Below are positions 28,664 through 37,615 of a stretch of 64,000 nt of DNA, piece after piece (positions within the stretch are counted from its first letter, which is position 1; each line of letters begins with the position of its first letter). Under the pieces are notes generated by a model that saw nothing but the letters and a program-made list of their open reading frames with translations, was not told the DNA's origin and ran no database searches. The stretch comes from Paenilisteria rustica (GTDB taxonomy: Bacteria; Bacillota; Bacilli; Lactobacillales; Listeriaceae). The stretch covers positions 62,001-126,000 of the forward strand of contig NZ_JABJVM010000008.1 in assembly GCF_013820765.1 (NCBI RefSeq). Reading direction: 5' to 3'. The position numbers and the translations under genes are program-made.

Positions 28664-29257
28664 TTAGCGCACCACCTTCCATGTAACGCTCTGGCGCAAT
28701 CGTCCCGTATCAACAAGCGGATTATTAGCGCCTTTACGCTTAGCCGTATACCCCGAGTTAGCCGGTGACTGTGTATCCCTGATTTTCATTTGAATATCAG
28801 CCACAATCATCGCGCCTAACTGGTTATATACTTGCTGTGCTGTGCATTCTCCGACAATGATCTCGTCCATTTTCCTATCGAAGAAATCAAGCCATTTCTG
28901 GTTATTCTCCTCAAATGTCGAACGCAAAAAAGACCGTTCAGGAATCTTTACCTCTTCTTTGAGATAAAACATAACGGCTAGTTTGCCGTTCTTATCAGCA
29001 ACAGCAAGTATATTTTTGCCCTTTGGCTTAAACAGACCAGGTATTTCACGAGCTTTACGACCAGCTGCCGCCTCGGTAGGTAGCGTTAGATATTTGTTTT
29101 TCGGCTTGATGGTGAGCCCAAACTCTTGCACACCTGCGATCATCTGGATAAAAGAGTTATCTTCCCCAAAAATTCCGATCTGTAGCGAATAATCGTTTAA
29201 CTCATCTAAGGTCTGGATTACACTTTTCATCACTGTTTTATCGTTAGTCACTCGCAT
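28664..29257 (-). CDS. Virion morphogenesis / HK97 gp10-like protein
   Basis: 197 aa from the ATG at 29257, whose A overlaps the previous stop (TAATG). Features typical of gp10-type tail completion proteins are visible: VQEFGLTIKPKNKYLTLPT, PERSFLRSTFEENNQKW, NPLVDTGRLRQSVTW. It probably completes the tail-to-head connection. Confidence 0.82.
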   Translation of the reverse strand: MRVTNDKTVMKSVIQTLDELNDYSLQIGIFGEDNSFIQMIAGVQEFGLTIKPKNKYLTLPTEAAAGRKAREIPGLFKPKGKNILAVADKNGKLAVMFYLKEEVKIPERSFLRSTFEENNQKWLDFFDRKMDEIIVGECTAQQVYNQLGAMIVADIQMKIRDTQSPANSGYTAKRKGANNPLVDTGRLRQSVTWKVVR

Positions 29258-29601
29258 TAGATCACCCACAACCCTATTCCGTTGCCACCACCTGCAAACT
29301 CCTCCAACAAGCGTAGATATTCTTGCCCGTATGCTGTCCCTTTTAGGTTTTGGAAAGATACATTCTTCCCCGAGTACTCACGTTTCAACGAACCAACCGC
29401 CTCCGACTTAACATTCTTGTCCCCTAACGTGGCAAGATGTGCAGCTAAATAGCGATTGGCTCGTTCTTCGTGTTTTTCTGGAAAATTAGCTTCTTGCACC
29501 TCAAGAAAAGCATCATCAATATGCATTTCTAATGCTTCTTTTGGTAGATTACTTACTTCCTTTGCCGTGTATTTCAGCTTATCAATAGTAGTTTTGACCA
29601 A
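29257..29601 (-). CDS. Head-tail connector protein (DUF4054-like)
   Basis: 114 aa using a TTG start at 29601, which has AGGAGG 9 bases upstream. A longer frame upstream lacks a ribosome site. HIDDAFLEVQEANFPEKHEERANRYLAAHLATL is typical of DUF4054, followed by the GGNGIGLWVI end. It is likely a head completion protein. Confidence 0.75.
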   Translation of the reverse strand: MVKTTIDKLKYTAKEVSNLPKEALEMHIDDAFLEVQEANFPEKHEERANRYLAAHLATLGDKNVKSEAVGSLKREYSGKNVSFQNLKGTAYGQEYLRLLEEFAGGGNGIGLWVI

Positions 29602-29614
29602 AATAAAAAACCTC

Positions 29615-29992
29615 CTATTCAGGCGGGTTCTCATCACCGTTATTATTTAATCTTTCGTCATCAGGCGGGTTGACTATCGATTCTACTTGTTTTTCTATCG
29701 CTTTAATAACGGTTGAGCGAGGATCTTTACTAGCCTCTTCCTTTTCCTGAAATTGCTCTAAAACTTGTAAATCCCACGTATCACCGATAAGATCGCCTGC
29801 TTTTCCAACATTCATTTGCGTAATATCCTCAGCTTCTTGCACGATAGTACCATCTTTAACCAACGCAGCATTTAGCGGTAATTTGACAGCTGATTTATAT
29901 GCCTCAATATCCGAACCCTCCAGATTGTTTGCACCAGGAATAATCCTTGCACCGATATTGTATGTGTACTTGCCTTTATTTTGAATAATCAT
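29615..29992 (-). CDS. Hypothetical head-region protein
   Basis: 125 aa, not recognised. It starts with a small beta-rich part (TYNIGARIIPGANNL) and ends with a charged, Pro/Asn-rich tail. It lies directly after the capsid gene and may be a head completion or fibre protein. Confidence 0.6.
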   Translation of the reverse strand: MIIQNKGKYTYNIGARIIPGANNLEGSDIEAYKSAVKLPLNAALVKDGTIVQEAEDITQMNVGKAGDLIGDTWDLQVLEQFQEKEEASKDPRSTVIKAIEKQVESIVNPPDDERLNNNGDENPPE

Positions 29993-30020
29993 CTTTCTAG
30001 CCCCTTCCTAAGCAGTTTTA

Positions 30021-30926
30021 TTAGATTCCGTCAGCACGTAAAATAGCGTGTGGCGCGCGAACAACAGCACCGCCGAAACGTTCTTCACATGGAACTTTCC
30101 AGTTTGGATATTGGTATTCTTCTTGTTGCCGTGTAATATCCATAGGTAAAAGCAATTGCACCGTCTCTGGTTCTGAATGACAGATGATAAGGGAGTCAGA
30201 TTTTGAAAGGCCAATCCCTTTCAAATCAGCTACACGCTTGATTTTAGAGAACCATCTATTAGTTACAACTACTTGCATAATAGTTCTAGCATCATAGTCA
30301 CTGTAACGTCTGTTCAGCTCTTCAAACTGCACTGGAGGTAATGCTAAGATGAGTGAAGCATCGCCATAACCAGGTAGTACAGTAATCCGCGTACGTAATT
30401 TACGTAATTCCTCAACAATTTCGTCGCTCGACTTATCCACCCACTTAGTAGACGTGCCTGCAGCATTAGTGCCTACAGCTTCGATTTGAATACCAGTGGC
30501 AGTTGCTACCCCTTGAATTTCATATCTAGAATCACCTTTCCACGCTAAAGAATTTTCTTTCTCTGCTATTCCGCGACGGACTGCAGCGGCTTTAGTTGCA
30601 TCTACCGGCTTACCTGTCATTTGTGATTGACGCAAATCTTGCAAACTGTATCGGAAACCTAATGCAATCGTGTAAATTTGCGCAAAATAGCGTTTCACAT
30701 CTGTGTCGACCAATGGTAGATCATTTGCACCGTTTGCAATGATCTTAGCTGCACCGGATCTAGTAGCAACATCATAACCGTATGTCTCGGCACCAGGGTC
30801 AATATCAGTTTTCATGTCAAAAATAGTACGCGCTGTGAGTTCCTCTTCGCGCGGTTCAAATAGTGTTTTATCAATAACTTCTAAATCGCGAGCTTGTAGT
30901 CTCGCTGTTACTTGTGATGCTGGCAT
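30021..30926 (-). CDS. Major capsid protein (DUF2184-type)
   Basis: 301 aa. It follows the protease/scaffold and decoration genes, the usual order. LPLVDTDVKRYFAQIYTIALGFRYSLQDLRQSQMTGKPVD is typical of DUF2184 capsid proteins, which resemble the HK97/encapsulin fold. No N-terminal scaffold domain is seen, consistent with a separate scaffold gene. Confidence 0.87.
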   Translation of the reverse strand: MPASQVTARLQARDLEVIDKTLFEPREEELTARTIFDMKTDIDPGAETYGYDVATRSGAAKIIANGANDLPLVDTDVKRYFAQIYTIALGFRYSLQDLRQSQMTGKPVDATKAAAVRRGIAEKENSLAWKGDSRYEIQGVATATGIQIEAVGTNAAGTSTKWVDKSSDEIVEELRKLRTRITVLPGYGDASLILALPPVQFEELNRRYSDYDARTIMQVVVTNRWFSKIKRVADLKGIGLSKSDSLIICHSEPETVQLLLPMDITRQQEEYQYPNWKVPCEERFGGAVVRAPHAILRADGI

Positions 30927-30953
30927 TTATTTTTCCTCCTCATTTTTCACCGA

Positions 30954-31403
30954 TTAAGGTAAATTAATTTCCAAGTGTGCTAGCCCGCCTGCCTGCGCAG
31001 TAGTTTTGAAGCGACCAATTGCCTCGGTTTTTGTACTAACAGGGGATGTAGCTGGCAAGAACGTTCCTGTAGCTTTGTTAGCAGCCGCCTTGTCCCCATC
31101 GACAACATCTTCCTCAACATGCACGCAAATAACACCCCGACGAACGACAGCCACCATTTCTTTTTCTTCATAGTTACCGATTTTATCTCCATACAGCTCT
31201 TGGACATACTCCTTGGCTAGCGCAACGCCATAAAAGTCTTTATCACTCAAGACCTTAGCTACACCATCAGAAAACTGTACAGCTGAACCAAACGGAATTG
31301 TTCCCTCTACAACTGCGCTATCCGCCTGTGTGTTTTGGTAATTTGCTAACTTCCCAATACCAATATTCGGGTCCATATACTCTTGTCCTACTGGAATCGT
31401 CAT
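30954..31403 (-). CDS. Capsid decoration or cement protein
   Basis: 149 aa, mostly beta strands: PFGSAVQFSDGVAKVLSDKDFYGVALAKEYV and MVAVVRRGVICVHVEEDV. This pattern is seen in small cement proteins encoded just before the capsid gene. It probably stabilises the expanded head. Confidence 0.75.
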   Translation of the reverse strand: MTIPVGQEYMDPNIGIGKLANYQNTQADSAVVEGTIPFGSAVQFSDGVAKVLSDKDFYGVALAKEYVQELYGDKIGNYEEKEMVAVVRRGVICVHVEEDVVDGDKAAANKATGTFLPATSPVSTKTEAIGRFKTTAQAGGLAHLEINLP

Positions 31404-31404
31404 A

Positions 31405-31941
31405 TTATTGCTCTCCTTTCTTTCTCATATTCAACCGATCTTGCTTCTTAGCATCGATTTCTTCCTTTTCTTTTGCCGCAGCCGCCTTATCATTTGGCTT
31501 TCCAAACCCTGCATCAGCTGTAAATCCTTTATGATTTGCCGTCATAGCATCATAATAGGCATTAACATAGTCCTCTGATTTCCCATCTGCTTTGAAAGCA
31601 CTGTCAGCCGTTTGGATAACTGCCTCCTTAATCGCCTTCTCAGTCTTTCCTTTGAAATCGAATGAATCACCTAAGAAGTTTTGAGCTGTGTTAATCATAG
31701 CCACACGAGCTTCTGCTATTTCTTCAACCTTATCAAGAGTCAAGGCGCTATCTTTCAAAGTCGCGAGTTCAGATTCTGCAGTCTCCAGCTTAGTTTTGTA
31801 TCCATCACGTTCACCTGTGATTGTGTCAATGGAGCCAGATTTCACTTTTTCAGCCGATAACTGCGCTTCTAATGTATCGATGCGCGATTTAACAACTGAA
31901 TCCACCTCATACTCTTTACTGTCTAGAACTAATTTAGCCAT
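31405..31941 (-). CDS. Nested in-frame scaffold protein
   Basis: 178 aa starting at the internal ATG at 31941, which has AAGGAGG 10 bases upstream, as strong as any ribosome site in the late operon. The product begins MAKLVLDSKEYEVDS and is a coiled-coil-like helical protein. This mirrors lambda gpC/gpNu3, where protease and scaffold share a C-terminal sequence. Inferred from the ribosome site and architecture. Confidence 0.7.
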   Translation of the reverse strand: MAKLVLDSKEYEVDSVVKSRIDTLEAQLSAEKVKSGSIDTITGERDGYKTKLETAESELATLKDSALTLDKVEEIAEARVAMINTAQNFLGDSFDFKGKTEKAIKEAVIQTADSAFKADGKSEDYVNAYYDAMTANHKGFTADAGFGKPNDKAAAAKEKEEIDAKKQDRLNMRKKGEQ

Positions 31942-32517
31942 GTTATTGTTGCCTCCTTGTTTATTAATATCAGCTGCATCAACCATAAAGGCCGCTGAAT
32001 CTCCTCTGATTGCCGCTTCTGAACCAACTCGCCCCTTATCAACAATTGCGAGGTGGTTAATCTTCATATTCCTCTGTACGGAATCGTACTTGATCCCGTC
32101 ATATGTGCCACTTTCGTCTTTAATGTCAGCTGAAAAGCCTAGCGAAAGCTCGCGTTTACCGTTCTTCACCTTTTGAATCGTATCAGAATCAGTAATCGTA
32201 AATGATACAAACAGTTTATTGTCACTAACTGCTGAATCTGTATGTGTCATGCCTTTTGAATACTTACTGTAATTAGCAGCGGTGACTAATTCAGTTGGGT
32301 GATTGTCTGTGACTGGTTTAGCATTCATGGATTGTAATACGCCCTCTGAAAATAACTCGTCAGGTAGCTTTACTTCCATAGATACTCCACCATCTCCACG
32401 CATGTATGGAAAAACGCCCGGTTTTGTTACCGGAGCTCGCACAGTGAGATACCCCTCAGCCGTCTCCGTCAAATTCGAATCAGTAATATACGATCGATCA
32501 TACCGTTGTACTCTCAT
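31405..32517 (-). CDS. DUF2213 prohead protease/scaffold fusion
   Basis: 370 aa. The first ~185 residues match DUF2213 (DRSYITDSNLTETAEGYLTV, AKPVTDNHP, LSLGFSADI, NHLAIVDKGRVG), a family of phage prohead proteases. The remainder is helical and Lys/Glu-rich, as in scaffolds. A strong internal ribosome site allows the second half to be made alone (see 31405-31941). Confidence 0.82.
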   Translation of the reverse strand: MRVQRYDRSYITDSNLTETAEGYLTVRAPVTKPGVFPYMRGDGGVSMEVKLPDELFSEGVLQSMNAKPVTDNHPTELVTAANYSKYSKGMTHTDSAVSDNKLFVSFTITDSDTIQKVKNGKRELSLGFSADIKDESGTYDGIKYDSVQRNMKINHLAIVDKGRVGSEAAIRGDSAAFMVDAADINKQGGNNNMAKLVLDSKEYEVDSVVKSRIDTLEAQLSAEKVKSGSIDTITGERDGYKTKLETAESELATLKDSALTLDKVEEIAEARVAMINTAQNFLGDSFDFKGKTEKAIKEAVIQTADSAFKADGKSEDYVNAYYDAMTANHKGFTADAGFGKPNDKAAAAKEKEEIDAKKQDRLNMRKKGEQ

Positions 32518-32557
32518 TTCATGTTCTCACCACCTTTCAGGGCATAATAAAAAAGCA

Positions 32558-32572
32558 TTAACAGATTGTTAA
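32558..32572 (-). terminator. Weak hairpin with T-run between head genes
   Basis: TTAACA and TGTTAA pair around a 3-base loop just after the head morphogenesis gene, followed on the minus strand by TGCTTTTTT. It may reduce readthrough; the stem is short and AT-rich. Confidence 0.35.
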
Positions 32573-32578
32573 CACCTT

Positions 32579-33364
32579 CTAGGCCGCTATATATTCAGGT
32601 ATTTTAGATGGATCAAATTCAGGAATAGCCACGCACCTACACGCATAATCCTTACCAGGAATCGGAGCATTTGGGTCATCGTAAGAGAAAAACTGGCCGT
32701 TATACTCGACGTGTTTCGGCCTAACCCTGCTATCGCCTGAATCAGACCACATAAATCCTGGTATTCCTGCTTTTTTATGTCGCATCATGGTCAAGTCCCC
32801 AAATAGCGAACCTGTCTGATCTCGAGCAATAAATTTAGCCTTATTTTCGGTCATTCCTATCTGGTCTACTAATTCATCTCGTATTTCTTGACTTGAACGT
32901 CCTTCTTTTGCTCCTCGCAGTATAATTTGTTCCGTTTTAGCGTTGTATTCATCCCCAATACTGCCAATATAGCTAACATTTTCAGCAATTGCCTCATCCA
33001 TATAGTCATTTATCCAGGGCTCTGTTGTGGTCGGGTCAACCCCAGAAACCTCCATTTGATTTACAAATTGAGTCTTTGCTGTGCTATTGCTTGCTCTAAC
33101 AAACTTACTGGCGATAGAATACTTCTCTTTAGCAGTAAAAATCCCTAATGTGAGGGCTTTTATTCTGTCTAAACTCTTCTGAAAGATACTATCGGCTATA
33201 AAGCCGTCAAAGCGCATATTTCGAGAATTAAGTTCAGGGGTTATCTGTGTATCAAATTCGTATAAAACGATGTCAGCAATCGCCTGTGTGAGTTTCAGCA
33301 TATTTTTAGCGTAAGCTCTCTCTACATTGTGCGGATATCGCGTTATCGGCATTCGTTTAGCCAT
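32579..33364 (-). CDS. Head morphogenesis protein (SPP1 gp7 / Mu F-like)
   Basis: 261 aa. The helical first part is followed by the family signature: GRSSQEIRDELVDQIGMTENKAKFIARDQTGSLFGDLTMMRHKKAG, then FMWSDSGDSRVRPKHVEYNGQFFSYDD and the Cys-containing ACRCVAIPEF end. Such proteins enter the prohead with the portal. It overlaps the portal gene by 8 bases. Confidence 0.92.
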   Translation of the reverse strand: MAKRMPITRYPHNVERAYAKNMLKLTQAIADIVLYEFDTQITPELNSRNMRFDGFIADSIFQKSLDRIKALTLGIFTAKEKYSIASKFVRASNSTAKTQFVNQMEVSGVDPTTTEPWINDYMDEAIAENVSYIGSIGDEYNAKTEQIILRGAKEGRSSQEIRDELVDQIGMTENKAKFIARDQTGSLFGDLTMMRHKKAGIPGFMWSDSGDSRVRPKHVEYNGQFFSYDDPNAPIPGKDYACRCVAIPEFDPSKIPEYIAA

Positions 33365-34757
33365 GGCTACCAGCCCTATTAGCGTTATAGGCTTCTAATA
33401 CCTTTTTGGCTATCTCATCAATATCATCTAGGCTATCAGCATTAAACTTGCTCGTATTTTCCACACCAAAGCGCCCAAAACGGGTATCATAGACTTCTTC
33501 TGGATCAACAACGCCACTATCGATATAAATCTTGTCCGCTTCTGCAGTCAATTTCCGTATTTCGGCATCTGTTTTTGAATCAACGGACCACAAAGGATTG
33601 AACTCTATTGCCCATTCGAAAGTATCAGGATCAATTTTAGGTCCAGCATCGTCATCACAACACATCAACAACCTAGTCAAGTATTCCAAGTGAGGCCTTA
33701 ACTGGTTTTCTTGCATCGAACTCACACGTGCGTAATAGTTCATGACGTCATATTGCGCACCTGTCAGCGTTCCAGCTTCTTGGCCTCGTAAAACACTTTT
33801 TGGCATTCGTACAACACCAGAGAGGTAATCCCAGCCGTAATCTAATAAATCTTTCATGCCAGTTGTTGCAGTAGATTCTTTTTTCAACTCCTCATTATCG
33901 CCAATCAGCGCCAGTGCTTCCGTCCTGAACTTAAAGTCCATCAGCATCCCAATTTCAGCTTTATCTTTCTTCGTCATATTGTCTACTTTGGGTGATTTGA
34001 ACACCTTGAATGCATAATCATACAGGATTTGCCCCACACTCCAGAGTGATGTGTCCATGACCGTGATAATGTCATACAACCCCTCAAGTACAGACCTGCC
34101 ATCCGGCTCATCCTCAAATCTAAGAGATTGTTGATGTAAAATCCTTGACCGATGGACCAGTTCTTGGGTTGTCGCACTCATACCGCCTATAGACATGATA
34201 TGATTGCCGATTTGAGACCGCCTACTAACCTCAAATTGCTCAACCTCACCATAATCAGCACTAAACATATCTTCATTAGTGTAGAAACGACTAACTTTTT
34301 GTGCAGAAAAGGCATTTAGATAAGGCACGCTCTTAAGTTGCTTCGTGTCGATAGCTTGATTCAGATTGCTACCATTATCCACGTTATTACTAACTGCACC
34401 AACCGAGATGTAGCCGTCCCCATAGAGCCTGTCGTCAGCAAACAGCTTTCGAAACTTATCTTTAGTTTTCAGCTGCCGCCATTTAGATTCAATCGCTTTT
34501 TTCACCTCTTTATTCTCTGTTTTTAGGGTCCACCCTGCCCTTGTCATATCTTCAGGTATGATGTCGATAATATTTTTAACAATGCCGTTTGAGGCGTACA
34601 GATTCTTGCAGTCGTTAAACGTTAGTATTTTAGCTGCACCAGGTCTTTGTCTTGTGAGGTTGTCTTTGGGGTCGCCCTTCCCATTTCCAAGCATGAAATC
34701 ATTACGAGTTTCTTTTGCATCTTGCCGTAGCTGTTGTAAGTCTTCCGTGATACTCAT
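33357..34757 (-). CDS. Portal protein (DUF1073-type)
   Basis: 466 aa. NGIVKNIIDIIPEDMTRAGW, LYGDGYISVGA, and the helical RILHQQSLRFEDEPDGRSVLEGLYDIITVMDTSLW stretch are typical of DUF1073 portals. The portal forms the dodecameric DNA entry ring. It follows the terminase gene with 19 bases between. Confidence 0.9.
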   Translation of the reverse strand: MSITEDLQQLRQDAKETRNDFMLGNGKGDPKDNLTRQRPGAAKILTFNDCKNLYASNGIVKNIIDIIPEDMTRAGWTLKTENKEVKKAIESKWRQLKTKDKFRKLFADDRLYGDGYISVGAVSNNVDNGSNLNQAIDTKQLKSVPYLNAFSAQKVSRFYTNEDMFSADYGEVEQFEVSRRSQIGNHIMSIGGMSATTQELVHRSRILHQQSLRFEDEPDGRSVLEGLYDIITVMDTSLWSVGQILYDYAFKVFKSPKVDNMTKKDKAEIGMLMDFKFRTEALALIGDNEELKKESTATTGMKDLLDYGWDYLSGVVRMPKSVLRGQEAGTLTGAQYDVMNYYARVSSMQENQLRPHLEYLTRLLMCCDDDAGPKIDPDTFEWAIEFNPLWSVDSKTDAEIRKLTAEADKIYIDSGVVDPEEVYDTRFGRFGVENTSKFNADSLDDIDEIAKKVLEAYNANRAGSHG

Positions 34758-34776
34758 TAGCTCACCACCTTATTGT

Positions 34777-36246
34777 TTAATAATTGTATCTGTCTTTCAG
34801 TGAAGCCGTATGCCCTCGTAACTTATTAAGTATTTGAGTTGTAGCATCCACATCATCATCGTGCAGACCATTAGGGAATGAGACGAGTTCTTCGACGACA
34901 TCTTCCGACCATGGCTTATAAAGCGGATGTGGCAGATACACGTTGCCAGCCTCGAATAGAGGAGCAACAGCATTTGCACGCGCTTCCTTACCGCCGTTTG
35001 GCTCTATAGGAATAAGCCCGCTTATTTCGTCTTTCAACATTTGTATCACCGCTGGACCATTTGCCTTATCCTCAACATACTTAGCAGTTGCATTAGGCCA
35101 TTTAGTCGTCATATTCCGTATACCTTGCATAGTGCGTATAATGTCCATCCTGTCATGATCGCGGTCACGCATAAAGAAGTTAGAACCTTTAGCACTCCAC
35201 ACATGGCCTGCAACAAAGTCGGATTTTTTGGTATCCTTAAATGCGCAGTCCCACGATTGCGCGCTCACATCAAATAAACGAGGCAATACTTTCACCTCGT
35301 CGCCCAAATCATATTTACGTCTAAATTCTTCGTCTGGCACATAATATCTGATCCAGTGTCGTTTAAATATATTACCGTCTGCAGGCGATGGTCGTTGCTG
35401 ATACAATGACGCCCACGTGCGCGATCCAACCTGTATTTTTTTGTCGTCTGCCCACTTTTTATCATAGCCTAGACCAGGACAAAGTGGCTCACCAATCGCA
35501 CGTTGTAGTAAGTCGTCACTGTCTTCTGCAATAGCTGGTAGTCTAAGCCGCTCCCACTTGAAATTGCTCTTCTTTAACAAACGTCCGATAAGGTCGTCCT
35601 CGTGCCATCGCGTCATGATGATTACAATGCTTCCACCACCATGCAAACGGGTAAGGAATGTGCTTTCCCACTCCTCAAACACCTTATCGCGCATGAGTAG
35701 AGATTCGGCTTCCTCACGGTTCTTAAATGGATCATCGATAACCAGTAAATCGGCACCGTGACCAGTCGCACCACCTGTGATACCAACGCTTATCATCCCG
35801 CCCCCGCTGTTTTCAAGCTCCCAGTCGTTGGCTTTTGAGACCAGCGGCGATATATTCACATTGAACAGCTTTTGCCCCACTAATCGCACCTTGTCGCGGT
35901 TCTTCCGCCCAAACTTGCGGGCTAATGTGTCCGCGTAAGATACTGTGATGACACGCTTTGTAGGGTTTTTCATCACATAGTAAGACGGGAATGTTTCGGT
36001 TGTCGTCATAGATTTACCGTGCCGAGGAGGCATTTCAATAATAATGAATTTCTGTTCACCGTCCGCAATCGGCTGTAGATGCTCACAAATGAGATCCGTG
36101 TGCGGGAAGTGCTTGTATATACCGAAGTGGGCGTATTCTACATAGTCGCGATAAGAACGCCGTGCTAGTTCTTTGTTGGCTTCTTCTCGAATCATTTCTA
36201 TATACAGCTCTTCTTCGGTTTTAACTAAGTTTGTTGATGCTTGCAA
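34777..36246 (-). CDS. terL: Terminase large subunit
   Basis: 489 aa starting at TTG 36246 (TGAGGAACC upstream). The ATPase half has IIEMPPRHGKSMTT (Walker A, about 71-84), LLVIDDPFKNREEA (Walker B) and IIIMTRWHEDDL. The nuclease half has SAQSWDCAFK and a late DDDVDA acidic motif. It cuts and pumps DNA into the head. It overlaps terS by 26 bases. Confidence 0.95.
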   Translation of the reverse strand: MQASTNLVKTEEELYIEMIREEANKELARRSYRDYVEYAHFGIYKHFPHTDLICEHLQPIADGEQKFIIIEMPPRHGKSMTTTETFPSYYVMKNPTKRVITVSYADTLARKFGRKNRDKVRLVGQKLFNVNISPLVSKANDWELENSGGGMISVGITGGATGHGADLLVIDDPFKNREEAESLLMRDKVFEEWESTFLTRLHGGGSIVIIMTRWHEDDLIGRLLKKSNFKWERLRLPAIAEDSDDLLQRAIGEPLCPGLGYDKKWADDKKIQVGSRTWASLYQQRPSPADGNIFKRHWIRYYVPDEEFRRKYDLGDEVKVLPRLFDVSAQSWDCAFKDTKKSDFVAGHVWSAKGSNFFMRDRDHDRMDIIRTMQGIRNMTTKWPNATAKYVEDKANGPAVIQMLKDEISGLIPIEPNGGKEARANAVAPLFEAGNVYLPHPLYKPWSEDVVEELVSFPNGLHDDDVDATTQILNKLRGHTASLKDRYNY

Positions 36247-37108
36247 GGTTCCTCAACTCCTCTATGCTCAACTGAGTCATATCAGGAGGCGCTTTGTTCT
36301 CTACCTTTTCATCTTCAACAGTAGAGGGGCGATAAAGCTTCTCTTTGTTGACGTCTGTTTGTGTCTGAATCAGCTTCTTTCGTGCGCTGGCTAGCTCTAA
36401 ATCGCTCTTTTGCTTGATCGCCTTCACAAGTTGATTAGTAACACGTGTGAGCGCGTCCTCTATGCTTAATATCCTGTTGAATATGTCTACTGACTCCTCG
36501 CGCTCCTCTACGATTGAGAGTTCTTCACGCGATACTCGCACTTTCGTTCCCTTTACATCCTGAATATAAGGTACTTCTTGCAACTGTTTAAGCGTCTTTT
36601 TCTGCGATGGCGTTAATTCCTTCTTCGCTTTGTCAAGTAGCCCTGCCATGCGATATTTCCTTATCTCCAACTCTTTTATTGTTGCTGTAATTTGAACGAG
36701 TGGGTCATCAGGAATCGACTGAAAGAGCGCTATTTCCTCATCGGAGAGGTAGCCCCACATGATTGTTTGGTACTCGCCAGTTTTCACGGCGTTCTCATTG
36801 CGAGGGGGCGCTCCACCTCCAGCGTTCCCTTTCGCATAGTCGTTACCTAGCGGCGCTCCCTTGCCACCCTTGTTCCCCGTAGCGTTCTTGTTGCCTTTCA
36901 TGGAGGCATGACGTAAAGGAGCGCTCCCTTTGTCATTCGGAGCGCTCTCATTGGTTTCATCATCCCAACGATCCTGGGATTTCCATTTTCTTATCGTGCT
37001 AGGGAGTGTCTCCAATTTGGCAGCAATCTCCGCTAGTTTGATTTGTTTTCCAGATTCTAACCACATCTGTTTTGCTTCATCCCGCTGCGGGTTCCGTTTC
37101 TGCGCCAT
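36221..37108 (-). CDS. terS: Terminase small subunit
   Basis: 295 aa. The N-terminal HTH (IKLAEIAAKLETLPSTIRKWKSQDRW, about 23-48) is typical. A Gly/Asn/Lys-rich stretch follows (about 70-108: KGNKNATGNKGGKGAPLGNDYAKGNAGGGAPP), then a helical part. It recognises the packaging start site. The ATG at 37108 follows GAGGGGGTG, one of the strongest ribosome sites in the late operon. The packaging site itself could not be identified. Confidence 0.9.
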   Translation of the reverse strand: MAQKRNPQRDEAKQMWLESGKQIKLAEIAAKLETLPSTIRKWKSQDRWDDETNESAPNDKGSAPLRHASMKGNKNATGNKGGKGAPLGNDYAKGNAGGGAPPRNENAVKTGEYQTIMWGYLSDEEIALFQSIPDDPLVQITATIKELEIRKYRMAGLLDKAKKELTPSQKKTLKQLQEVPYIQDVKGTKVRVSREELSIVEEREESVDIFNRILSIEDALTRVTNQLVKAIKQKSDLELASARKKLIQTQTDVNKEKLYRPSTVEDEKVENKAPPDMTQLSIEELRNLASINKLS

Positions 37109-37143
37109 AATTGTTACACCCCCTCATGTGTTAGAGTTTGTTT

Positions 37144-37344
37144 TCAGCGTCCACCGGTACCTTTGCATGTTGGACAAGTTACTATTTTGGACTTCGCTAG
37201 TGATTTACCTGCTATTACGCCATGCGCCTCGAAACCTTGAATGAATCCCTTTCCTTTGCAGACTGTGCATCCATTAGCATCAGGAAACGAGAATTCAATG
37301 TGAGGTTTCACGTTTACTGTGACGGTTCCTAGTTCACACATCAT
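37144..37344 (-). CDS. Small zinc-finger protein (DnaJ-type CxxCxGxG)
   Basis: 66 aa if the ATGATG at 37344 is used, overlapping the end of the previous gene. Two CxxCxGxG motifs (CTVCKGKG and CPTCKGTG) are separated by about 28 residues, like a half DnaJ zinc domain. A longer frame upstream is less likely. The role is unknown; it lies immediately before terS. Confidence 0.65.
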   Translation of the reverse strand: MMCELGTVTVNVKPHIEFSFPDANGCTVCKGKGFIQGFEAHGVIAGKSLAKSKIVTCPTCKGTGGR

Positions 37345-37597
37345 ACTTAACGTTTTCCCACTTCTTATAGGCGTCCAGATAAATCTCACGCTTATCCCCA
37401 TTCAGCGTCAGCTCATAGTACATACCGTCAAACAGCGTTGTACTTAGCATCGCTTTATTGTTCTGCAGCGTCTTACAGCTCCACACGACATAAACATCGT
37501 CACTAGTGATGTTCTTGCCATCTGTCTTATCCAACCGCTCATTTGCGTAGCCAACCACAAGGTCCTTACATTTGCCGATAAAGTCTTGATTATCCAT
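37334..37597 (-). CDS. DUF6275-like protein
   Basis: 87 aa from the ATG at 37597 (AGGAGTGATAAGG upstream). The pattern CKDLVVGYANERLDKTDGKNITSDDVYVVWSCKTLQNNKAMLST and the WENVKYDV end match small DUF6275 proteins common before terS in Gram-positive phages. Function unknown. Confidence 0.75.
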   Translation of the reverse strand: MDNQDFIGKCKDLVVGYANERLDKTDGKNITSDDVYVVWSCKTLQNNKAMLSTTLFDGMYYELTLNGDKREIYLDAYKKWENVKYDV

Positions 37598-37615
37598 CCT
37601 TATCACTCCTATTTT

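Noticed and set aside
32542-32572. Strong terminator between head genes
   Set aside because: The stem is only 6 AT-rich pairs. It is listed as a weak hairpin, since a strong stop here would cut off the essential capsid genes.
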